Positions 1-5,675 of a stretch of DNA of 5,675 bases are shown piece after piece. Source of the stretch: Prevotella sp. UBA7782. GTDB lineage: Bacteria > Bacteroidota > Bacteroidia > Bacteroidales > Bacteroidaceae. A program made the translations under genes and the position numbers. The DNA is taken from positions 1,013-6,687 of the forward strand of contig DLDC01000034.1 in NCBI GenBank assembly GCA_002480935.1, written 5' to 3'. Within the stretch, counting starts at the first letter, position 1. Each line of letters opens with the position of its first letter. The notes under the pieces were generated by a model. That model was given only the letters and a program-made list of their open reading frames with translations, was not told the DNA's origin and ran no database searches.

Positions 1-14
1 AAAAAACATTCAGA

Positions 15-839
15 ATGAATTTCAAGAAATTATTTTTCTTGCTGGGCTTGGCCGTTTTCTCACTTTCTGCGGCTGCCCAGCGCACTTTTGACGTAAACTT
101 ATATCAGGGCCGTCCACGCTACAGCAACGGCAATGTGCTAGACACTGCCAAGGTGAGGGTGTATCTTCCTGACGAGAAGAGCAACACGCGCAGGGCAGTG
201 GTCATCTTTCCCGGGGGCGGCTACGAGTCGCTGGCTATGGACAAGGAAGGCTACGACTGGGGCGAGTTTTTTCAAAATCAGGGCATTGCGGCCATCGTGG
301 TGAAATATCGTATGCCCAAGGGCAACCCCGACGTGCCCGTGTCTGATGCCGAGACAGCCATGCGCATGGTGCGCATCAATGCCGGCAGCTGGGGCATAAA
401 CGATGACGAAGTGGGCGTGATGGGCTTCTCGGCAGGAGGACATTTGGCCTCTGTGATTGCCACGCAAAGCACAGGAACGGCCAAGCCCAACTTCCAGATA
501 CTCTTCTATCCTGTCATTTCCATGATGGAAGGTTATGGACATGAGGGGTCGTTCAACAACTTTCTGGGCAAGCATCCCAGCAAGCGCGACCAAAAAAAGT
601 ATAGCTCTGACCAGAACGTATCGCGCATGACGCCGCGCGCCCTTATCTTTCTTTGCGACGACGACCGAGTGGTGCCGCCAGCCAATGGGGCCAGCTACTT
701 CATGGAGCTGTATCGCCATGACGTGCCCGCCTCCATACATGTATATCCCAGCGGAGGTCACGGCTTCGGCTCAAAAATAGGATTCCGTTATCACGAAGAG
801 ATGATGATGGAGCTCAAGTCATGGCTTAAAAGCTTCTAA
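15..839 (+). CDS. Secreted alpha/beta-hydrolase, acetyl-esterase/lipase-like
   Basis: This 274-residue protein is a probable exported serine esterase. Residues 1-22 form a typical signal peptide: a short basic start (MNFKK), a hydrophobic core, and a cut near SAAAQ. The mature part has the alpha/beta-hydrolase fold marks: an oxyanion-hole loop PGGGY at 66-70, the nucleophile elbow GFSAGGH at 137-143 with Ser139, the acid region CDDDRVVPP at 214-222 with Asp217 the likely triad acid, and His249 in SGGHGFG. The YRMP motif at 98-101 and the overall length match the acetyl-esterase/lipase (COG0657-like) proteins of Bacteroidales, many of which remove acetyl groups from xylan or other glycans. The substrate here cannot be read from sequence. 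The start is supported by the signal peptide, although only 14 bases lie upstream, so the promoter is out of view. RuvB starts 5 bases after the stop, implying one transcript. The family call is firm; the substrate is open. Confidence 0.88.
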   Translation: MNFKKLFFLLGLAVFSLSAAAQRTFDVNLYQGRPRYSNGNVLDTAKVRVYLPDEKSNTRRAVVIFPGGGYESLAMDKEGYDWGEFFQNQGIAAIVVKYRMPKGNPDVPVSDAETAMRMVRINAGSWGINDDEVGVMGFSAGGHLASVIATQSTGTAKPNFQILFYPVISMMEGYGHEGSFNNFLGKHPSKRDQKKYSSDQNVSRMTPRALIFLCDDDRVVPPANGASYFMELYRHDVPASIHVYPSGGHGFGSKIGFRYHEEMMMELKSWLKSF

Positions 840-844
840 GCTCT

Positions 845-1879
845 ATGGCGGAAGATTTTGATATAAGAGAGGAGCAGCTGTCGTCTGCCGAAAAGGAGTT
901 TGAGAACGCGCTGCGACCGCTGCGCTTCGACGACTTCAGCGGCCAGCGCACGGTGGTGGACAATCTGCGTGTGTTTGTAGAGGCAGCCAAGTATCGTGGC
1001 GAGCCGCTCGACCATACGCTGCTGCACGGACCGCCCGGACTGGGCAAGACAACCCTCAGTCAAATCATTGCCAACGAGCTGGGGGTGGGATTTAAGATTA
1101 CGAGCGGCCCCGTGCTCGACAAGCCGGGCGACCTGGCCGGCATCCTGACTTCGCTGGAGCCCAACGATGTGTTGTTCATCGACGAGATACACAGGCTCAG
1201 CCCTGTGGTGGAGGAGTATCTCTACTCGGCCATGGAAGACTATCGCATAGATATCATGATAGACAAAGGGCCGTCGGCACGCTCCATACAGATAGACCTG
1301 AACCCCTTCACCCTGGTGGGCGCCACCACGCGCAGCGGGTTGCTCACAGCGCCCCTTCGTGCACGCTTCGGCATCAACCTGCATCTGCAATACTATGATC
1401 CCGAAACGCTGCAACGCATCATCAAGCGCTCTGCCTCTTTGCTCAAGGTGCCCATAGAGGATGCCGCAGCTGCAGAGATAAGCCGCCGCAGCAGAGGCAC
1501 GCCACGTATTGCCAACGGCTTGCTGCGCCGTGTGAGAGACTTCGCCCAAGTGAAAGGCAACGGAACCATCACCCATTCCATCACCAACATGGCTCTGCAG
1601 GCTCTCAACATAGACCAGTATGGCCTTGACGAAACAGACAATAAGATACTGCTCACCATCATAGATAAGTTCAGAGGTGGCCCTGTGGGCATATCAACCA
1701 TAGCCACGGCCATAGGCGAGGATGCCGGCACGGTGGAGGAGGTGTACGAGCCCTTCCTCATCATGGAGGGATTTATCAAGCGCACGCCACGCGGCCGAAT
1801 GGCCACAAAGTTGGCTTACGACCACTTGGGACGCAATCCCTATGCGGGCAATATCATGGAGCCCGACCTTTTTGGGTAA
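845..1879 (+). CDS. ruvB: Holliday junction branch migration DNA helicase RuvB
   Basis: RuvB is the hexameric AAA+ motor that, with RuvA, drives branch migration of Holliday junctions before RuvC cuts them. It acts in the cytoplasm on DNA. The 344 residues match the usual family length and are complete. Visible elements in order: Walker [10 protein letters not shown] (62-70), Walker B LFIDEIH (110-116), the RuvB-typical stretch around [14 protein letters not shown] (127-140), sensor 1 GATTRSG (159-165), the arginine finger in LRARFG (Arg174), sensor 2 GTPRIAN (Arg221), and the C-terminal winged-helix DNA-binding domain from about 262, with RTPRGR at 313-318. The start [12 protein letters not shown] fits Bacteroidales RuvB N-termini. 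The gene follows the esterase with a 5-base gap and no visible promoter, so it is probably read from upstream. No ruvA or ruvC lies in the window. No key residue is missing. Confidence 0.98.
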   Translation: MAEDFDIREEQLSSAEKEFENALRPLRFDDFSGQRTVVDNLRVFVEAAKYRGEPLDHTLLHGPPGLGKTTLSQIIANELGVGFKITSGPVLDKPGDLAGILTSLEPNDVLFIDEIHRLSPVVEEYLYSAMEDYRIDIMIDKGPSARSIQIDLNPFTLVGATTRSGLLTAPLRARFGINLHLQYYDPETLQRIIKRSASLLKVPIEDAAAAEISRRSRGTPRIANGLLRRVRDFAQVKGNGTITHSITNMALQALNIDQYGLDETDNKILLTIIDKFRGGPVGISTIATAIGEDAGTVEEVYEPFLIMEGFIKRTPRGRMATKLAYDHLGRNPYAGNIMEPDLFG

Positions 1880-1885
1880 TACTAT

Positions 1886-1926
1886 AAGAGGCTTAACCGG
1901 CACATACAGCCAGCTAAGCCTCTTTT
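1886..1926 (+). terminator. Rho-independent-type terminator after ruvB, between convergent genes
   Basis: A perfect 10-base inverted repeat (AAGAGGCTTA at 1886-1895, TAAGCCTCTT at 1915-1924) starts 6 bases after the ruvB stop. Inside it a further GGC/GCC pairing (1899-1901 with 1909-1911) can extend the stem past two mismatches. On the plus strand the right arm ends in a run of four T, as expected for an intrinsic terminator. On the minus strand the hairpin is followed by TATAGTATTA, a poorer tail. It may therefore serve the converging sulfatase transcript less efficiently. The hairpin is seen directly; termination is inferred. Confidence 0.8.
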
Positions 1927-1952
1927 GCTATTCGTCAGGAAAAACTTCTTGC

Positions 1953-3380
1953 TTACTTGCCCGGATAGCCCGGCTCGCCCTTCAGCGGCCAGTAAGGCGA
2001 CGGGTGGTGCATCTTCTTCATCATCTTGTCGAGCGCTTTCACCATCTTGGGATACTTCTCCGCCAGGTTGTTCTGCTCGGTGGGGTCCTCCTTGATGTTA
2101 TACAGCTCCACAGGATGGCCCTGCCCAATCGACTCAGCCTTCCACTCGCCGTGGCGAATGGCACGCTGCTTGCCCGGAAACTCCCAGTAGAGGTATCGGT
2201 TGTCAGTGTCTATCTGCTTGCCGTAGAAGAGGGGCGACACGTCCATACCGTCTATATCGCGCGGCAGACTCTTGCTGCTGCCCGTTATCTGCGCAAGGGT
2301 GGGCATGAAGTCGGGGAAGTAAACCAGGTTGCTGAGGTTCTGCACAGGCACCTTTCCGGGCTGGTTTACGATGAGCGGAACCCTTATTCCGCCCTCATAG
2401 AGCTGCCCCTTGTGGCCTTTGAGGCCCGCTCCGCAGTTCAGCTCTTTGAGCGGAGCCATAACAGCCGCGCCGTTATCCGACGCGAAGATAACCAGTGTGT
2501 TCTGCCTCAAGCCCAGCGCGTCGAGCGCGCCCAGAACCCTTCCGATGTTATAGTCCATGTGTGTCACCAGGGCGGCATAGCGCTTGGTGTTGGCGCTCCA
2601 GTTGCCCTCGTCGTCATACCACGACGTGTCGTCGATGTGGTAAGGCTCGTGCGGAGCGTCGTAAGCCAGATAAAGGAAGAAGGGATGGTCCTTCTCACGG
2701 TTGATAAAGGCTATGGCGTCATCGGTAGAAATCTCGGTGTTGTGCCTCACATGGGCGTCGTGCTCGTTCTCACTGATGTTGATGAGGCTGTCGCCATGAA
2801 AACGATAGTAGGGATAATAATAGTATGGACCGTTGCTCTTGGGCGTTGATATGGTCCAGCCATAGAATTCGTCAAAGCCCCTGTGGTTGGGTGCTGCCAT
2901 AGGGTCGTAGCCGTCGAGGTGCCATTTGTTTACCAGGCAAGTGCGGTAACCGGCCGTGCGCAGCACCGTGGCTATGGTGGTGTCTTCCGGAAGCAGGTTG
3001 GCCCGGTGCAGATAAGTGGTGTCGCCGTTGGTGTTTATCTTGATTCCGATGCGCCCTCCCACAGGGCATTGGTTGTCGCGTATGCGCGACTTGCCGGTGT
3101 TCTTGCCCGTCATGAGCGCGCATCTCGATGGCGACGAAATACCGCTGCCGGCATAAGCCTGTGAGAAGCGAGTGCCCGTAGCGGCCAGCTTGTCGATGTT
3201 AGGGGTTTGAATGTACTGGTTGCCGTAGCAACGCAAGTCGCCATAGCCCATGTCATCGGCCAGTATGAAGACGATGTTGGGCCTCTCCGGCGTAGCTTTA
3301 GTAGCTTTTTCCTGGGCACCGGCACAGCCTGGCACAAACGTGGCGGCCAGCATTCCGCCCAGACATAATTTTGTGTTCAT
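1953..3380 (-). CDS. Exported S1-family sulfatase (serine-type, arylsulfatase A-like)
   Basis: This complete 475-residue formylglycine sulfatase hydrolyses sulfate esters, probably on glycans, outside the cytoplasm. Residues 1-22 are an export signal. Cys19 in VPGCAGA could be a lipid-attachment site, but proline makes the lipobox poor and cleavage after AGA22 is an alternative. The signature SSPSRCALMTG begins at Ser82, the residue to be converted to formylglycine. It is the Ser type, which anaerobes mature with a radical-SAM enzyme (anSME) not present in this window. Metal and active-site residues visible are Asp42-Asp43 (ILADDMGYGD), Lys152 and His154 (NKWHL), His244 (APHEP), Asp302-Asn303 (ASDNG) and Lys324 in KGHKGQLYEGGIRVP. 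The C-terminal stretch ELYNIKEDPTEQNNLA is typical of the family's end domain. Asn151 replaces the usual Gly of GKWH. A Tyr-rich patch lies at 186-192. The substrate and the S1 subfamily cannot be fixed from sequence alone. It has its own promoter and is not in an obvious glycan-use cluster. Confidence 0.95.
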   Translation of the reverse strand: MNTKLCLGGMLAATFVPGCAGAQEKATKATPERPNIVFILADDMGYGDLRCYGNQYIQTPNIDKLAATGTRFSQAYAGSGISSPSRCALMTGKNTGKSRIRDNQCPVGGRIGIKINTNGDTTYLHRANLLPEDTTIATVLRTAGYRTCLVNKWHLDGYDPMAAPNHRGFDEFYGWTISTPKSNGPYYYYPYYRFHGDSLINISENEHDAHVRHNTEISTDDAIAFINREKDHPFFLYLAYDAPHEPYHIDDTSWYDDEGNWSANTKRYAALVTHMDYNIGRVLGALDALGLRQNTLVIFASDNGAAVMAPLKELNCGAGLKGHKGQLYEGGIRVPLIVNQPGKVPVQNLSNLVYFPDFMPTLAQITGSSKSLPRDIDGMDVSPLFYGKQIDTDNRYLYWEFPGKQRAIRHGEWKAESIGQGHPVELYNIKEDPTEQNNLAEKYPKMVKALDKMMKKMHHPSPYWPLKGEPGYPGK

Positions 3381-3408
3381 AGTTTGTTTGGATTAATATT
3401 CGCAGATG

Positions 3409-3440
3409 CAAAGATAGTGTTTTTTGCCTTAACGTACAAG
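3409..3440 (-). promoter_or_regulatory. Bacteroides-type promoter for the sulfatase gene
   Basis: Read on the minus strand, TATCTTTG (3416-3409) fits the Bacteroidetes -7 consensus TAnnTTTG exactly. CTTG (3440-3437) matches three of four bases of the -33 element TTTG, with a 20-base spacer, within the usual range. The predicted start is near 3402, giving a leader of about 22 bases. That leader is AT-rich with no Shine-Dalgarno sequence, as is common in this phylum. Confidence 0.7.
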
Positions 3441-3499
3441 CATTGAAAGACATTTCTGCCTTAGCGCCCAAGTAGAGAGACATAAAAACGCATCCACAA

Positions 3500-3514
3500 A
3501 AGGGTGCTGCCCTT
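3500..3514 (-). other. Small hairpin with a short T run on the minus strand, possible weak terminator
   Basis: On the minus strand AAGGG (3514-3510), a five-base loop, and CCCTT (3504-3500) form a short stem whose right arm runs into TTTT (3501-3498). It lies about 90 bases downstream of the -7-like box at 3613-3620. Five base pairs is weak for an intrinsic terminator, so this is only a candidate. Confidence 0.25.
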
Positions 3515-3612
3515 GTATGGATAATCATTAAAATCTGTTGCATGTAATCATTCTTTTACCAGCAGTTGTAGTGGCCGCGCCTTCTAATGCGTACGGCAGT
3601 CAGTGCATTCTG

Positions 3613-3620
3613 CAAATGTA
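3613..3620 (-). promoter_or_regulatory. Third -7-like box, leftward, without a clear -33 element
   Basis: Minus-strand TACATTTG (3620-3613) fits TAnnTTTG and, like the other two boxes in this gap, is followed by C. About 19 bases upstream the sequence is TTCA, only a half match to TTTG. If it is used, transcription would start near 3606 and run toward the sulfatase. It would give either a long alternative leader or a short separate RNA. A chance match is quite possible. Confidence 0.25.
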
Positions 3621-3678
3621 AAGTGGTAAGGGCTGCAGCTGAATATGTGGACGAAGGCATGAAAAAAGCGGATATTGA

Positions 3679-3709
3679 TTTGACAGCTAGCTATTTTTTT
3701 GTAACTTTG
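3679..3709 (+). promoter_or_regulatory. Bacteroides-type promoter for spmAB
   Basis: TTTG (3679-3682) and TAACTTTG (3702-3709) match both elements of the Bacteroides primary sigma-factor consensus exactly, with a 19-base spacer. The predicted start is near 3716, only about 8 bases before the ATG at 3724. The transcript would be almost leaderless. ACAGCT (3683-3688) and AGCTGT (3711-3716) form an inverted repeat that brackets the spacer and -7 box and could be an operator. Confidence 0.8.
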
Positions 3710-3723
3710 CAGCTGTTTATATT

Positions 3724-4956
3724 ATGGTACTCAATTATATTTGGATAGCATTCTTCGTCATAGCCTTTGTCTTTGCGATTATTCAACTGGCTATGGGCAA
3801 TACGACAATCTTTCAACAGATTGTCCTTTCTACTTTCGACTCTTCCAAAACGGCCTTCGAAACGTCGTTGGGACTTACTGGCGTGCTGGCCTTGTGGCTG
3901 GGCATCATGAAGATAGGCGAGCGGGCTGGCGTGGTGAATGTGCTGGCCAGGATGCTCAGCCCGGTGTTTACGAAGCTCTTCCCTGACATTCCCAAGAATC
4001 ATCCTGTGATGGGCAGCATCTTCATGAACATCGCTTCCAACATGCTGGGGCTCGATAATGCCGCCACTCCTACGGGACTCAAGGCTATGAGCCAGATGCA
4101 AGAGCTGAACAACAAGAAGGACACGGCCACCAATCCCATGATTATGTTCCTTGTGCTCAACACGTCCGGCCTCACCATCATCCCCACAACCATCCTTGCC
4201 TTTCGCTCCTCTTACGGAGCGGCACAGCCCAACGACGTGTTCATACCCATCCTGCTGGCCACCACGGTGGCCACACTGGCCGGCATTGTCATCACTGCCT
4301 TGTGGCAGAAGATAAACCTCTTGCAGCCTGCTCTGCTGGCTACGTTGCTCGGTCTCATCGCTTTTGTGGGGCTGGTGATATGGGGCTTCGGGCAGATGAG
4401 CCGTCAGACGATGGACACGGTGACGGCTGTAGCCTCCAACCTGATACTCTTCGGCTTCATCGTGCTGTTCATTCTGGCGGGTTGGCTGAAGCACATCAAC
4501 GTCTATGACGCCTTCATAGAGGGCGCGAAGGAGGGCTTCAGCACCGCCGTGCGCATCATTCCCTACCTTGTGGCCATACTTGTTGGCGTGGGCGTGTTCC
4601 GCGCTTCGGGTGCCATGGATATGCTCATAGGGGGCGTGAAGTGGGCTGTGGCAGCCTGCGGCATGAATACCGACTTTGTGGGCGCGCTGCCCACGGCACT
4701 CATGAAGCCCCTCTCGGGCAGTGGGGCGCGTGGCCTGATGCTCGAAACCATGAAGCATTACGGCCCCGACTCGTTTGTGGGCAGGCTGAGCTGCATCTTC
4801 CAAGGCTCCACCGACACCACTTTCTACATCCTGGCCGTCTACTTCGGCTCGGTAAACATCAAATACACACGTCATGCCGTGGCCTGTGGCTTGCTGGCAG
4901 ACTTGGCCGGCGTGATAGCGGCTATATGCATAGCCTACATCTTTTTCGGCGCATAG
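3724..4956 (+). CDS. SpmA-SpmB fusion, nucleoside-recognition (Gate) domain membrane protein
   Basis: This 410-residue integral membrane protein joins in one chain the parts known in Bacillus as spore maturation proteins SpmA and SpmB. The SpmA-like half covers about 1-200. It starts with a membrane helix at 5-24, has a Gate-type stretch near 49-110, and carries the conserved NMLGLDNAATPTGLKAM at 106-122. The SpmB-like half covers about 235-410, with GAKEGFSTAVRIIPYLVAILVG motifs from 267, LPTALMKPLSGSGARG at 322-337 and FQGSTDTTFYILAVYFGS at 359-376. Gate domains occur in nucleoside and other transporters, but the transported compound for this family is not established. In Bacillus the pair affects spore core dehydration. 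Bacteroidales do not form spores, so the role here must differ, perhaps transport. The start is fixed by the MVLNYIW opening typical of SpmA. A flippase gene follows after 47 bases, probably in the same operon. The fused form is, to my knowledge, common in Bacteroidetes. Confidence 0.93.
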   Translation: MVLNYIWIAFFVIAFVFAIIQLAMGNTTIFQQIVLSTFDSSKTAFETSLGLTGVLALWLGIMKIGERAGVVNVLARMLSPVFTKLFPDIPKNHPVMGSIFMNIASNMLGLDNAATPTGLKAMSQMQELNNKKDTATNPMIMFLVLNTSGLTIIPTTILAFRSSYGAAQPNDVFIPILLATTVATLAGIVITALWQKINLLQPALLATLLGLIAFVGLVIWGFGQMSRQTMDTVTAVASNLILFGFIVLFILAGWLKHINVYDAFIEGAKEGFSTAVRIIPYLVAILVGVGVFRASGAMDMLIGGVKWAVAACGMNTDFVGALPTALMKPLSGSGARGLMLETMKHYGPDSFVGRLSCIFQGSTDTTFYILAVYFGSVNIKYTRHAVACGLLADLAGVIAAICIAYIFFGA

Positions 4957-5003
4957 CAAACATCTTATAGGCTCTGTGAGAGCGTAAATTCAATAACTCA
5001 GAA

Positions 5004-5675
5004 ATGGCAAACTTAAAGTCACTCATGAAAGATACCGCCATCTATGGCATCAGCAGCATAGCCGCGCGGTTCATCAATTATCTGCTCGTGCCCATCGAGA
5101 CATTCGCCTGGGCAGCCAAAGGTGGCCAATATGGCATCATCACCAACGTGTATTCTTATATAGCCATACTCATCGTGTTGCTCACCTTCGGCATGGAGAC
5201 CACCTTCTTCCGTTATGCCAACAAGGAGGGTGAGAATGCCCGGATGGTTTACTCCACCGTGCTGCGCATGGTGGGAGCCGTGGCCTTGGCCTTTGCACTC
5301 ATCATACTGGCCTTCCTGAAGCCCATCGCTGGCTTTATGGGCTATGCTGAGCACCCGTGGTACATAGGCGCCATGGCCCTGTGCGTGGCTATCGACGCTT
5401 GGTCGTGCATCATGTTCGACTATTTGAGATACCTGCACAGGCCCATGAAGTTCATGATTCTCAAGGTAGCCAACATCTTCATCAACGTGGTGATGGTGGC
5501 TATGCTGCTGCTTGTTCTGCCCGCCCTGCACATCTATATACCGGGACTCTACAGTGCCAACGGCGTGCCTGACGTGGGCATTGTGTTCTACGTCAACCTG
5601 CTGTGCTCGGTAGTCACGCTGCTGTTGTTGTGGAAAGAGGCGCGCGGCATCACCGCAGGCTTCGACTGGAAGCTA
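5004..5675 (+). CDS. Wzx-like oligosaccharide flippase / LPS biosynthesis protein, 3' end beyond window
   Basis: The reading frame opens at ATG 5004 and runs 224 codons to the window edge with no stop, so the gene is truncated only by the window. The product begins MANLKSLMKDTAIYGISS and has repeated membrane helices at roughly 11-31, 45-64, 86-106, 118-138, 151-173 and 190-211. The GMETTFFRYANKEG stretch at 63-76 is characteristic of the Bacteroidetes MOP/MATE-superfamily polysaccharide flippases. Full-length relatives have around 480-500 residues and 12-14 helices, so about half is seen here. Such proteins move lipid-linked sugar units across the inner membrane for O-antigen, capsule or exopolysaccharide assembly. 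The glycan cannot be told. It lies 47 bases after spmAB. The gap holds only a 5-base-pair hairpin without a T run (4971-4983) and no good promoter, so read-through from spmAB is likely. No glycosyltransferase genes are in view. Confidence 0.85.
   Translation, partial: MANLKSLMKDTAIYGISSIAARFINYLLVPIETFAWAAKGGQYGIITNVYSYIAILIVLLTFGMETTFFRYANKEGENARMVYSTVLRMVGAVALAFALIILAFLKPIAGFMGYAEHPWYIGAMALCVAIDAWSCIMFDYLRYLHRPMKFMILKVANIFINVVMVAMLLLVLPALHIYIPGLYSANGVPDVGIVFYVNLLCSVVTLLLLWKEARGITAGFDWKL

Larger units (their letters stand above)
3381..3723. other. Divergent intergenic region between the sulfatase and spmAB genes
   Basis: These 343 bases separate two genes transcribed away from each other. 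I find no convincing gene in them. They hold a leftward promoter near the sulfatase and a rightward promoter near spmAB. Between these lie a third -7-like box on the minus strand (3613-3620), a small GC hairpin (3500-3514), the direct repeat TAATCATT at 3522-3529 and 3545-3552, and the palindromes GCTGCAGC (3632-3639) and AGCTAGCT (3685-3692). No tRNA or riboswitch fold was recognised. The gap is longer than two simple promoters need, leaving room for regulator binding or a small RNA. Confidence 0.7.

Noticed and set aside
836..1576. Minus-strand open frame opposite ruvB
   Set aside because: It is the shadow of a highly conserved ruvB, with no domain-like sequence and no promoter.
1722..2849. 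Plus-strand open frame running from inside ruvB across the terminator and opposite the sulfatase
   Set aside because: It crosses a clear terminator and overlaps two well-supported genes, and its product resembles no family.
3298..3543. 81-codon minus-strand frame across the sulfatase promoter and start
   Set aside because: It contains the sulfatase promoter, overlaps the sulfatase signal peptide in another frame, and has no recognisable product.
3632..3639. Palindrome GCTGCAGC as a defined operator
   Set aside because: It is a single 8-base palindrome with no second copy or clear placement relative to either good promoter.
3659..3748. 29-codon plus-strand frame MKKADIDLTASYFFVTLQ... with a GAAGG upstream, overlapping the spmAB start
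   Set aside because: The SD-like GAAGG and hydrophobic tail are tempting, but the frame contains the whole spmAB promoter, so the spmAB transcript would not include its start, and no promoter was found for it.
3691..4959. Long minus-strand open frame (422 codons) lying opposite the whole SpmAB gene
   Set aside because: It mirrors a gene with clear family motifs, and its product is rich in His, Gly and Gln without recognisable domains. Long antisense frames arise here because the sense codons avoid TTA, CTA and TCA.
4971..4983. Hairpin GCTCT-GTG-AGAGC between spmAB and the flippase as a terminator
   Set aside because: The stem has only 5 base pairs, a 3-base loop and no following T run, so read-through is expected.
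5019..5531. Minus-strand open frame at the right end
   Set aside because: The plus-strand frame from 5004 encodes a recognisable flippase through the window edge; this His-rich frame is its shadow.

Overview
The window looks like a stretch of chromosome from a Bacteroidales bacterium, most likely Prevotellaceae, with a fairly high-GC coding style. Three things point there. RuvB has a Bacteroidetes-type N-terminus. The two clear promoters carry the Bacteroides-type elements TTTG and TAnnTTTG instead of -35/-10 boxes, and start codons lack good Shine-Dalgarno sequences. The gene content also fits: a secreted esterase, a serine-type exported sulfatase, a SpmA-SpmB fusion, and a Wzx-like flippase. 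The order is a firm call; the family is an inference.

Layout. A secreted alpha/beta-hydrolase (15-839) is followed after 5 bases by ruvB (845-1879), and the pair looks co-transcribed. A hairpin at 1886-1924 ends this unit. A sulfatase on the minus strand (1953-3380) converges on ruvB from the other side. A 343-base divergent gap (3381-3723) carries a well-formed leftward promoter for the sulfatase and an even better rightward promoter for the next gene. It also holds some unexplained small structure: a third -7-like box, a small hairpin, and an 8-base direct repeat. Rightward come a SpmA/SpmB fusion membrane protein (3724-4956) and, 47 bases later, an oligosaccharide flippase (5004 to the window edge, truncated), probably in one transcript.

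How the genes relate. RuvB is the housekeeping Holliday-junction motor. The esterase and sulfatase are both exported enzymes of the type that strip acetyl/acyl or sulfate groups from host or plant glycans, but no SusC/SusD pair, regulator or glycoside hydrolase is visible here. A joint glycan pathway is therefore not shown. The SpmAB fusion and the flippase are both inner-membrane proteins, and a functional link beyond co-transcription is not evident.

I see no RNA gene, mobile element, CRISPR array or clear defence/novel system. The most worthwhile leads are the regulatory architecture of the divergent gap, the nearly leaderless SpmAB transcript, the altered GKWH motif in the sulfatase, and the possibility that the sulfatase/SpmAB block interrupts a ruvB-flippase neighbourhood.
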